64,000 nucleotides of DNA from JANQIO01 sp043585095 (lineage in GTDB: Bacteria; Pseudomonadota; Gammaproteobacteria; Pseudomonadales; Halieaceae), in the NCBI GenBank assembly GCA_043585095.1, contig CP121321.1, positions 2,976,001 to 3,040,000 of the forward strand, read 5' to 3'. The notes beneath the pieces are model-generated. The model did not search any database. It worked only from the letters and a program-made list of their open reading frames with translations, and was not told the origin of the DNA. This document shows, one piece after another, positions 23,860 to 32,118 of the stretch. Position numbers and translations under genes: made by a program. The stretch's first letter is position 1. Every line of letters starts with the position of its first letter.

Positions 23860-25377
23860 CTATTCATCTACTCTAAGCAGCCAATCTATCAGCGGCCTGA
23901 CCGCAAGGCAGACGATCGCTGCCGCGATGCAGGTCCACAGTAGGTAGCGAAAGGCCTCTTCAGGCGAGGCGGAGACCGCCCATGCCCCTAGCAGGCCTGC
24001 CAGCCAAGCGCCCCCGGCATAGCAGGCAAACTCTGCTCCCATCAGCGGTGACGCCACTTGCTGAGGCGCATAGCGGCTGACAAGAGATTTAGAAACAGGT
24101 GATATCGACAGTTCTCCAATGGTCTGCACCGCAAATACGGCGACTAACCACCAGGCAGAGCATGTGCCCGTTGCATTGATCTCCTGCTGCGCACCCAAAA
24201 GCAATAAGAACGACAAGCCCATTATCAGAAGCCCTGCCGCGTATTTTTGGGTCGGGTGAGGAGAACGCTCGTGGCGCTCAAACCACCCCCAAAGCGCAAC
24301 AAAACCCGGTGCCAGTAAAAAGATAAACAAGGGGTTAAGCGACTGAAACCATGTAGCAGGAACCTCACTACCGAAGACCTCTCTATCCACGGCGTCGCGA
24401 ATCATAATGTTCAGCAAGCCGCCACCCTGCTCAAAGCCCATCCAAAACACAATCGTAAACGCGCTCATCAATAAGATTCCCGCCACGCGGCTCCAGTCCC
24501 GCGCATCAAGATGAGGCATCGTAATACTCCCAGCACTTCGCTCGGCCGGCTTCAATCCCACGCCACTGAGCAATCGAGGCGCACGAAGCCAGAAAATCGA
24601 TGCGCCGACGGCCATTCCTAGCCCCGCGATACTAAAACCCCAGTGCCAGCCCCAGACTTCACCGACCGTGCCGGCCACCAGATTCGCGGCAAAGGCACCG
24701 AGATTGGCACCGGTATAATAAATAGTGAAACCTGCGTCGCGCCGAGCATCATCCGAGGAATAGAGCTCGCCTACCATCACAGCCATATTGGATTTAAAAA
24801 AGCCTGTGCCCGCTACGATCAGCGCGAGCGCGCCATAAAAGCTCCAACTAGTAACGAGATAGGCGATAGACAGGAATGTCATAGGCGGCGAGGTGTAGCC
24901 CTGCCCTGCGGCGTAACCGGACCAAACGGCTGCTGCATCGGCCGGTATAGAGAGCCTGCCCATGCTCAAGCCCGATTCGTAGAGCAATTCTTCAATCGGG
25001 TAGGCTGCCCACTGCTCCAGCAGGTACGGCAACACGCCAGGCAGAGCCATCATTGCGTGACCGCACATCATAAGCAGCGCCCCCAGAAGAACTGCGCTAC
25101 GGCGTCCTAGTAGGCAATCGCCAAGGAAGCCGCCAACCACCGGCGCCAGATACACCAGAGCTGTATAGGTGGCATATAGGCGCAAGGCATCAGCTCCGTC
25201 CCACCCAAAGCCACGCTCAGCAGTCGTTGCGGTAAGGAACAACACCAGCAGGCCGCGCATGCCGAAGTAACTAAAACGCTCCCACACCTCGGTAGTAAAA
25301 ATGAGTAGGATGCCCCTGGGTTGCCATAGAAATTCCGGAGGCGGGTCTCTATCAACTGAGGCTTGGTTGGCGAGCAT
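23860..25377 (-). CDS. POT-family (PTR2) proton-coupled oligopeptide transporter
   Basis: The 505 residues have 12-14 hydrophobic segments. EVWERFSYFGMR (30-41) is the POT signature ExxERFxYYG, and GTGFFKSNM and FWMGFEQGG match later POT motifs. These inner-membrane symporters import di- and tripeptides. It is divergent from the CPBP protease gene and shares operator D. A POT-type transporter (MlrD) accompanies the protease MlrA in microcystin-degrading clusters. The ATG at 25377 has a poor ribosome site. Confidence 0.9.
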   Translation of the reverse strand: MLANQASVDRDPPPEFLWQPRGILLIFTTEVWERFSYFGMRGLLVLFLTATTAERGFGWDGADALRLYATYTALVYLAPVVGGFLGDCLLGRRSAVLLGALLMMCGHAMMALPGVLPYLLEQWAAYPIEELLYESGLSMGRLSIPADAAAVWSGYAAGQGYTSPPMTFLSIAYLVTSWSFYGALALIVAGTGFFKSNMAVMVGELYSSDDARRDAGFTIYYTGANLGAFAANLVAGTVGEVWGWHWGFSIAGLGMAVGASIFWLRAPRLLSGVGLKPAERSAGSITMPHLDARDWSRVAGILLMSAFTIVFWMGFEQGGGLLNIMIRDAVDREVFGSEVPATWFQSLNPLFIFLLAPGFVALWGWFERHERSPHPTQKYAAGLLIMGLSFLLLLGAQQEINATGTCSAWWLVAVFAVQTIGELSISPVSKSLVSRYAPQQVASPLMGAEFACYAGGAWLAGLLGAWAVSASPEEAFRYLLWTCIAAAIVCLAVRPLIDWLLRVDE

Positions 25378-25410
25378 CTAGGTACAACCGACGTGGGTTT
25401 TCCAAAAAAT

Positions 25411-25429
25411 AACATTATTACTTTTTGTT
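25411..25429. promoter_or_regulatory. Operator-like inverted repeat, site D (POT / CPBP protease)
   Basis: AACATTATTACTTTTTGTT is the weakest family member. Its reverse complement matches the 19-base consensus at 12 positions, mainly the two outer half-sites. It lies between the divergent transporter and protease genes. Confidence 0.4.
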
Positions 25430-25466
25430 GTGTTAACTTTTGGCGATTAATCGCATGAGGACGCCC

Positions 25467-26393
25467 ATGCTTACGAATCCGATAAAAAACCTTTCCAGCT
25501 TCTATGCGCTCGCGTTACTGATACCGATTGGGGTTATGGCGGCGTTTCTAATGTTGAGTGATGGCAGTTCGCTCTCCACACTCTCGACCTATCTCAACGA
25601 CAGGTCTCAATATCCAAACGTGATCAGCTTATTGGGCTTTTCATTCACTGAGTCTCTGTGGGGGCTTGGCATACTACTTTTTGCCTTTGCGCCCAGCTTG
25701 GCGGCGCTGGCTGTTTGCGCCTTTAAGGGTAGGGATGCCCTTCGATCGTTAGTAAAGAGAATCCGACCCGTTGGACCAGAAGGGCCCGCGCCAAACGCAA
25801 AGGCAACCTACTTCTGTTTGTTTGGTGTCTACCTCGGCGTGCTAGGTCTGTATCTACTCACCTCTCTTGTATGGGGCGAGACCAGCAACTTTGAACGCAG
25901 CATTGCAAACCTTCAGGGGCCAGGGTTCGCGATTCTATTGTGGGTTGTAATAGCGCCCTTTCTGGACGAGGGCGGCCTACTGGAAGAACTGGGCTGGCGA
26001 GGTTTTGCACAGCCACTGCTGCTATCCATAACGAAATCGCCGATACGTGCAGCGCTGGTCGTCGGCTTTCTCTGGTGGGCGTGGCATTTACCAAGGGAAG
26101 CGCCCGCATTGCTCTCCGGAACGGGCATTACACAGTGGGTGGAACTTCAGGCTTTGTTCCTCGCTCTATGCATCGCCGAGTCCATAATTTGTGTGCTGGT
26201 AGTTAACCAGTGCGCTGGCAGTGTTCTGCCAGCTATTCTGGTCCATGGCGGTAGCAACGTGTGGTCGAAGGCAGCATCCATGGATATCGCTGCGTTAGCT
26301 GGCTTCGATGTCCGCACTGCGATACTTATCGTTGCCGCAGTTCTGATTGTTTGGCGTTTTGGGCATCAGCTAGGAAAGTATCCCAGCGATTGA
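25467..26393 (+). CDS. CPBP intramembrane protease, MlrA-like
   Basis: The 308-residue, multi-helix inner-membrane protein has all three CPBP (Abi/CAAX) motifs: E173-E174-x-x-W177-R, W203-x3-H207 and H260-x3-N264. As I recall, microcystinase MlrA of Sphingomonas (336 aa) uses E172, W176, W201, H205, H260 and N264, so the identities, the spacing and nearly the numbering agree; the tryptophan four residues before the second-motif histidine, where most CPBP proteins have Phe, is the most telling. MlrA linearises a cyclic heptapeptide. I chose the ATG at 25467 with GAGG upstream. It pairs with a POT transporter and lies near a beta-lactamase-fold hydrolase. Confidence 0.8.
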   Translation: MLTNPIKNLSSFYALALLIPIGVMAAFLMLSDGSSLSTLSTYLNDRSQYPNVISLLGFSFTESLWGLGILLFAFAPSLAALAVCAFKGRDALRSLVKRIRPVGPEGPAPNAKATYFCLFGVYLGVLGLYLLTSLVWGETSNFERSIANLQGPGFAILLWVVIAPFLDEGGLLEELGWRGFAQPLLLSITKSPIRAALVVGFLWWAWHLPREAPALLSGTGITQWVELQALFLALCIAESIICVLVVNQCAGSVLPAILVHGGSNVWSKAASMDIAALAGFDVRTAILIVAAVLIVWRFGHQLGKYPSD

Positions 26394-26409
26394 TGCTCTG
26401 CCATGCGGA

Positions 26410-26469
26410 CTTGTAGCGAGAAGGCTGTTTGAAAGCCGACCTGTAGCGAATGGGTCTGTGGCGAGTGAG
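26410..26469. repeat. Four degenerate 15-bp tandem units after the CPBP gene
   Basis: Units begin at 26410, 26425, 26440 and 26455. Units 1, 3 and 4 share CTGTAGCGA-type sequence; unit 2 is diverged. Confidence 0.55.
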
Positions 26470-26473
26470 CCCT

Positions 26474-26499
26474 GGCACTGAAATACATCGTTCAGTGCC
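26474..26499. terminator. Hairpin between convergent CPBP and TonB receptor genes
   Basis: A perfect 9-bp stem GGCACTGAA / TTCAGTGCC encloses an 8-base loop. It has no T-run, so it may be a weak bidirectional terminator or an mRNA end-protecting hairpin. Confidence 0.5.
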
Positions 26500-26524
26500 A
26501 TAGCTTGTCTACTGCGCTAAACCA

Positions 26525-28711
26525 TCAGAACAGGTACTTCACGGTTACGCCCGAAACACGCCCTTCGTTTTGGATCACGCCCGTAGCGCCGGTTGTTGGC
26601 CGGAAACCACCAAAGGCCACGTCGTATTCGTCATCCAGCGCATTTCTGACAAAACCCAGCACCTGAAAGCCTCGGTATTCCACGCCGACAGCGGCGTTGA
26701 GAAGTTCAGCTTCGCTAAACACGGTGTTGTTTTGTACGTCTCCGAAACCTTCATCTCGATAGGTATAGGCCAGATCCGCGAACACTGACAAATCGGCGTT
26801 GATAGCTCGACGATAGTTAGCGGTAAAGTTATAAGTTAGCTCTCGTGACGTGGGCAACTCATTGCCGTCAAGGTCATTGCCAAAGGAGTCTGTACCGCCC
26901 TTTAAACTCGCATCCAGCCAGCCCACTGAGCCCCCAAAGGATAAATTTTGTGTAACGTTCCACGTGCCCTCGAGCTCAACGCCCCAGGTCTCTGCGTCAC
27001 TTGCATTAGAAAGGTAACCACCCAGCGGGCCCGGCACCGTCAAGTCAAAAAGCGGCACGAGTACGTCCTCCTGATCGAGGAAGAACACGTTCGCTCCGAT
27101 GACGGCGGCCCCGTCCAGAAACTCACGACGAGCGCCGATTTCGTAGTTGGTGGATAATTCTTCGTCGTAAGGCAGGTTGTCAACGCTGCCTACGTTAAAG
27201 TTGAAGCCACCCGCCCGAAAACCCTCCTGATACTTCGCATACAGACGTGTTGCTTCGTTTGGTGACCAGGCAACCGTCAGACCCGGCGTGAGTTGATCGA
27301 AGGTCTCACTTTCCGATGCCATCTGTGGCTGCCCTACGGCAATCGCCCCGAGTGCCGAGGGCGCAAAGTCAAAATCAACGTCTTTTTTATCTTCAGTGTA
27401 ACGAAGACTAGCGATGGCACTGATGGTGGGCGTAAAGTCATAAGTCAGCTCACCAAAGACGGCCCAGGACTCGACAGACTGGTCGTTATCCAAGGATAGC
27501 GTTGCGGGTTGCGTGCCGCCGGAAATGAAATCGGACAGCCCAGACAAATCTGTAAAGGTCTTGCCGGTACCGGTTTCATCAAGATAGCTCGCACCTAAGA
27601 GGTAGGAAAGCTTGCCAGAACTATTGGATAACCAGCGCAGCTCAAGATAGTCACTATCGACTTCGTTTTCTCGAGTGGTAGTTTGTTTGCCTATCAGTCC
27701 TACAGACAAATCCAGCGGATTGTCTGCGGTCAGATCGGTATCTTCGATGCCTTCAAGTTCATAGCTTCGCGTGCCGAATACAGCGGTCAACGTGCCGGCA
27801 TCGAAGTTATAGTCCAGAGATGCTGCAAACCGAGTTGTATCAAACTCATTTCGAGGGTGGTCATCTCGGGCGACTGTGTTTCGAGACTCGCCGTCATCGG
27901 GGAAAAACAGAGCGGTACCCGCTGCTTCGGCATCTGTTACTTCGTAGATTAGATTAAGGGTCATGCGATCAGTCAGATTACTGGTCAGCACCGCGCGCCC
28001 GCCCTGGGATGAATTAGCATCGATGTACTCATCAACGGCAGGGTTGAAGAAAGCGCCCTCATCCTGGTCCGTATCCCATCCGACCAGCCGCACGGCCGTA
28101 TTATCGCCCAAAGGGACATTAATCATGCCTTCAAATTCTTGCCGATCAAAGCTGGAGGACGTCGCTCGCAGATATCCAGTAAGCTCATCAGCACTGGCTC
28201 GCGATGACAGAACATTCAATGCACCGCCTACGGCGTTCCGGCCATAGAGCGCGCCCTGCGGGCCACGCAACACCTCAATACGCTCTACGTCATAATACTG
28301 AGTGGGGTAGCTTATATAACCGCTGGAATATACTTCGTCGATATACGTCGCAACGCCAGATTCAGCGAACAAACTTGGAGTGCCCACACCGCGAATATTG
28401 ACATCCCTCGCCGAGCCGGCAACGCCTTCCTGCAAGAATGCCGTTGGAACCAGATTCAAAAGATCGCGCGCGTCGTTCATGCGCAGCGTATCAATCACCT
28501 CCTGACTAATAGCTGTCACAGCGACCGGTGTATCGAAAAGCGTTTCCTCGCGACGGCGCGCCGTAACGTATACCTCTTCAAGCACATTGGGCACAGCTGA
28601 GCTCGCGCTGCTTGAGGCCGTTGTTGCGTCGTCCTGGGCAAGCGCGGGTGAAGAAATAATAGCTAGAGTAGCAGTGGATACAGCGACAGCCAGTAGATGT
28701 TTTTGACGCAT
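26525..28711 (-). CDS. TonB-dependent outer-membrane receptor
   Basis: The 728-residue product has a signal peptide ending SSPALAQ, a probable TonB box (EEVYVTARRREETL), a plug domain with NIRGVGTPSLF and LRGPQGALYGRNAVGGALNV, and a beta-barrel ending in VTVKYLF, with terminal Phe as in outer-membrane barrels. The start at 28711 is preceded by GGGAGG. Receptors of this type import large solutes such as siderophores, glycans or peptides. The gene lies downstream of operator E, whose sequence almost equals that before the sox operon, so it is likely induced together with it and could bring the substrate into the periplasm. Confidence 0.9.
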   Translation of the reverse strand: MRQKHLLAVAVSTATLAIISSPALAQDDATTASSSASSAVPNVLEEVYVTARRREETLFDTPVAVTAISQEVIDTLRMNDARDLLNLVPTAFLQEGVAGSARDVNIRGVGTPSLFAESGVATYIDEVYSSGYISYPTQYYDVERIEVLRGPQGALYGRNAVGGALNVLSSRASADELTGYLRATSSSFDRQEFEGMINVPLGDNTAVRLVGWDTDQDEGAFFNPAVDEYIDANSSQGGRAVLTSNLTDRMTLNLIYEVTDAEAAGTALFFPDDGESRNTVARDDHPRNEFDTTRFAASLDYNFDAGTLTAVFGTRSYELEGIEDTDLTADNPLDLSVGLIGKQTTTRENEVDSDYLELRWLSNSSGKLSYLLGASYLDETGTGKTFTDLSGLSDFISGGTQPATLSLDNDQSVESWAVFGELTYDFTPTISAIASLRYTEDKKDVDFDFAPSALGAIAVGQPQMASESETFDQLTPGLTVAWSPNEATRLYAKYQEGFRAGGFNFNVGSVDNLPYDEELSTNYEIGARREFLDGAAVIGANVFFLDQEDVLVPLFDLTVPGPLGGYLSNASDAETWGVELEGTWNVTQNLSFGGSVGWLDASLKGGTDSFGNDLDGNELPTSRELTYNFTANYRRAINADLSVFADLAYTYRDEGFGDVQNNTVFSEAELLNAAVGVEYRGFQVLGFVRNALDDEYDVAFGGFRPTTGATGVIQNEGRVSGVTVKYLF

Positions 28712-28750
28712 GGTGGGCCTCCCAATTAGGCGCGTACATCGTGATTTTTT

Positions 28751-28773
28751 CAATAACATAACATTTATATGTT
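28751..28773. promoter_or_regulatory. Operator-like inverted repeat, site E (TonB receptor)
   Basis: The core is ATAACAT-TTAT-ATGTTAT (28758-28775), 7-bp perfect arms with a 4-base centre, preceded by an extra AACAT half-site. The 23-base stretch matches the reverse complement of site A with one mismatch. It lies between the divergent receptor and the hydrolase fusion gene. Confidence 0.65.
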
Positions 28774-28899
28774 ATTTTATGTACAACTACTGTCAACCCC
28801 CCTCTAGCCGGTGACACCGTCTTGAGTTTGCTGGCTATCTGGTGGGCAAGCATGATATTTGACAAACCGTTCGCGCACTAAGATAAACAGGGGAACGAA

Positions 28900-31800
28900 A
28901 TGGGAAGCCAGCAACTCACTACAGGGACCTTCAAACCTGCTTGCTACCAGCCTGTAAGCCGTCTGATTATTCTGCTGGGCGGCATTCTGACCGCCACTCT
29001 AGCGGTAGCCCAACCCGAGCAGCCTGCCGAACCGACGACGGCTGTTGAGTTGAAGTCATGGCTGGACGATTACGCAACTCGCCTTCGAACAGAGCAGCAA
29101 TTGATCGGCGTAAGCATCGCTGTAAGTCTTCCTGGCGGCGAGACCGTTACCGCAGTAGCTGGTCACCGTGACGAGGGCGCAACGGAACCCTTACTAGCCA
29201 CAGACAGGCTGATGGGTGGCAGCACCGGCAAGACCTACGTAGCAGCTATCACGTTACAACTTGCGGAGTCGGGAAAGATTGACCTGCAAGCCAAGGCCGC
29301 AGACTATCTGTCGCATCATATTGAATGGTTTGATCGTTTACCCAACGCCGACAGTTTTACCGTAGCCCAGTTACTCAACCACAGCGCGGGCATACCTCAC
29401 TATATCGACGACACCGGCTTTCTGTGGCGCTTCCTGACTGACTCCCTTCAAGGAAATGATACGGGCTATTCGCCCGAGACTATGCTGTCCTTCGTCTTGG
29501 ACGAGGAACCCACCACGGCGCCTGGCGCAGCTCACGTCTACTCCGATCTCAACTATTTCGTGCTTGGTTTACTCATCGAACAAGCCAGCGGCGCGAGCTA
29601 TTACGAAGTATTGGAATCAGCGCTATTGAAGCCCTACGCGCTAGAGGGTGCGGTGCCCTCCAATCGTATGAAGATCGAAAGGCTGGTGCCTGGGCACGCC
29701 GAAACAAGCTTAAAGAATCGGCTACTGGGTGTGGCCGGCTCCACCATGATCGACGACCAACTCAAAAGCAATCCAGCTATCGAGTGGACCGGGGGAGGAC
29801 TTGCAACGACCCCGGCGGCACTCTCACAGTTTTATCGTGCTCTGGGCTCGGGCCAAGTGATTTCAAAAAAGTCGCTGACGCAAATGAAGCAAGATGCGCT
29901 ACCTATTGCCCCGAATTCATCAACAGTCTACGGCTATGGCGTTTTTGTCAGCCAGCGTGAAGAACTGGGACAGTACATTAGCCACGCTGGTTGGTATCCA
30001 GGTTACCGAACAAACGTGGCCTACTTTGAACGCGGTGGCTTCAGCGTCGCCATACAGTCCAATCAGGACTACGCCATTGATATCTTTAGCCCCGTGAGAG
30101 AAATTGCTGAATCGGTGCAGCGGATTCAGTCAGCGGCAAGCGCACAACCACAGAGCTATCGTTTTACGCAGTGGTTCAACACGGACGCTATCGGTTCGCA
30201 AATGCTGTCTATCGACGCTGATAAGGTAAGCCTGCGATTTGAACAACGTACGCAAGGCAAAAACCCCTTTGTTGATATTCAGATGACACGCAGCGACGAC
30301 CTGCTGCCCTTAAATATGAGCCGGCAGGGGCTAGCCTACCTTTACCACGACATCGACGAACGCTTTTCAATCTCCGAAGAGGGAGAAGCAAGTTGGTCTA
30401 GCCGAGCTGAACAAGGTTCTGCGGACGCCGGCGACGCGCACTACTTTATTCCCTTTTCACTATTAGATGGAGGTGCGTCTGCGCCTGCGGAACTAGGGCT
30501 GCTTGCACAGGCATTGCTGGCAGCGCCTGAACACCAGCTGTCCCTGCTCCCCAGAGGGCAAGCCAGGCTAAAGCTGTTAGACATTCGAAGACTCCCCACT
30601 GCCTGGGGGAGCCAGGAAGTAAGGCTAGCGTTAGTAGAGGGTCTGGCGCTGCAAGCTCCAACAGTTTGGTTAGACGGCTATGGCAACAGCTTCGCCCATT
30701 TGGACTACGGCACGGTTATTCGCGATGGCTACGCCGACCAGGCTGATGTATTGCGCGAAGCACAAAGCAACGCTGTAGATGCCTATCAGATGAAGCGAAT
30801 CCAGGCACTCAAGTTGGCTTCGATAGATACTACACAACAATCATTGCGCGTAATCAACGCACACCTGGTAGACCCTGCTACGGCGACGCTCCGCGAGAAC
30901 GTCCACGTCACGATCGACGACGGTGCGATAGTGGCTATTGGCACAGGCGAACCGAGCTCACAGCCTCCCATCCAGACCATAGACGCCGAAGGACACTATC
31001 TGGTGCCTGGACTGTGGGACCGCCACGTACACCTTCAAGACCGAGATCGTCTGCTGCATTTACTGGGTGGCGTCACCACTGTGGTTGACCTGGGAAACAA
31101 CAATGAAGCGCTAAGCGCACTTGAGGCTAAGGTGAACTCAGCGACTCTTCCTGGCCCGCGCTTAATCAAGGCTGGATTCATCGATAAGCGCGGCGCAACG
31201 CAAACGCCCTTCGGTATCTTGGTAGACACCGAGGCCGACGCGCTCGCAGCCATTGACCACTACGCAGAGCAGGGCTATCAGCATATTAAACTGTATGGCG
31301 CTATCGACCCTGCCTGGGTGCCTGAGATTGCCGCGCGAACCCACCAGCATCATATGCGGCTCAGTGGTCACGTCCCTACGCATTCCAGGGCCAAAGAAGC
31401 GATAGCGGATGGTTATGACGACATTCAGCACATGATCTACCTTTGGCTGAACTTCGTCAGACCTCCAGTAGAGAAAGAGCTTACATTTACCGCCGCCAGA
31501 GCTTTTGAGGAAGGGATAAACAAAACCCGCCGGCGAGCACTTCTGCGGGCATTTGTAGAATCCGATGTCGGCTTGGACCCAACGCTGGCGGTATACGAAG
31601 AGTTTCTGCGGGCCAAAACAGGGAAACCCAAGCCTGCCTACCGCCCCTATCAGGACAAGTTACCGCTGCAAACCTATCGGCTAAGTCGTAGTGGACCACT
31701 ACCGACTCCAAGCGACATAAAGACTGACACGTTCTCCAAAATGTTCGAGGCATCGCTAGAGTCTGTAGGTGAACTACACAGGATGGGAGCGAGGATCATT

Positions 31801-32100
31801 CCCGGAAGCGATCATGGCGCGCTGCCGGGGCTAGCGTTCCTGAGAGAACTGGAATTGTTGGCTGAAAGCGGTATTAAGGACGGCGACATCCTGAGACTAG
31901 CCAGCAGCGATGCTGCAAAAGCCTACAACGCCGACGCATCTTTTGGCACGATTGCAGTCGGTAAGAAAGCAGACATGTTGCTAGTCAGCGAGAATCCGCT
32001 GGGTGACATTAGCGCGCTGCGCTCCCTGAGCTGGGTGTTTTCCAGAGGCCAAGCCTATCCAATAGACGCGCTATGGCAGGCGGTGACGCCAGAGAGTTGA
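28900..32100 (+). CDS. Exported fusion: beta-lactamase-fold serine hydrolase + amidohydrolase
   Basis: The 1066-residue protein has a signal peptide (hydrophobic LIILLGGILTATLAVA, cleavage about residue 38). Residues about 50-400 are a class C beta-lactamase/PBP-like domain with S108-T-G-K111 (SxxK), Y214-S-D (in place of Y-x-N) and H363-A-G. A linker domain follows. Residues about 650-1055 are a metal-dependent amidohydrolase with D-R-H710-V-H712, a lysine in HIKLYGAI, histidines in SGHVPTH and DIQHM, and the aspartate in PGSDHG. Such amidohydrolases include peptidases and imidazolonepropionase relatives. The first domain parallels MlrB of microcystin degraders. It probably cleaves the substrate in the periplasm. 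GGGGAA precedes the ATG. Confidence 0.85.
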   Translation: MGSQQLTTGTFKPACYQPVSRLIILLGGILTATLAVAQPEQPAEPTTAVELKSWLDDYATRLRTEQQLIGVSIAVSLPGGETVTAVAGHRDEGATEPLLATDRLMGGSTGKTYVAAITLQLAESGKIDLQAKAADYLSHHIEWFDRLPNADSFTVAQLLNHSAGIPHYIDDTGFLWRFLTDSLQGNDTGYSPETMLSFVLDEEPTTAPGAAHVYSDLNYFVLGLLIEQASGASYYEVLESALLKPYALEGAVPSNRMKIERLVPGHAETSLKNRLLGVAGSTMIDDQLKSNPAIEWTGGGLATTPAALSQFYRALGSGQVISKKSLTQMKQDALPIAPNSSTVYGYGVFVSQREELGQYISHAGWYPGYRTNVAYFERGGFSVAIQSNQDYAIDIFSPVREIAESVQRIQSAASAQPQSYRFTQWFNTDAIGSQMLSIDADKVSLRFEQRTQGKNPFVDIQMTRSDDLLPLNMSRQGLAYLYHDIDERFSISEEGEASWSSRAEQGSADAGDAHYFIPFSLLDGGASAPAELGLLAQALLAAPEHQLSLLPRGQARLKLLDIRRLPTAWGSQEVRLALVEGLALQAPTVWLDGYGNSFAHLDYGTVIRDGYADQADVLREAQSNAVDAYQMKRIQALKLASIDTTQQSLRVINAHLVDPATATLRENVHVTIDDGAIVAIGTGEPSSQPPIQTIDAEGHYLVPGLWDRHVHLQDRDRLLHLLGGVTTVVDLGNNNEALSALEAKVNSATLPGPRLIKAGFIDKRGATQTPFGILVDTEADALAAIDHYAEQGYQHIKLYGAIDPAWVPEIAARTHQHHMRLSGHVPTHSRAKEAIADGYDDIQHMIYLWLNFVRPPVEKELTFTAARAFEEGINKTRRRALLRAFVESDVGLDPTLAVYEEFLRAKTGKPKPAYRPYQDKLPLQTYRLSRSGPLPTPSDIKTDTFSKMFEASLESVGELHRMGARIIPGSDHGALPGLAFLRELELLAESGIKDGDILRLASSDAAKAYNADASFGTIAVGKKADMLLVSENPLGDISALRSLSWVFSRGQAYPIDALWQAVTPES

Positions 32101-32118
32101 ATGATCGCGAGCCCGAGT

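Noticed and set aside
11458..32100. Siderophore or antibiotic biosynthesis cluster
   Set aside because: There are no NRPS, PKS, ATP-grasp or other assembly enzymes; the genes are receptors, hydrolases, importers and catabolic oxidases.
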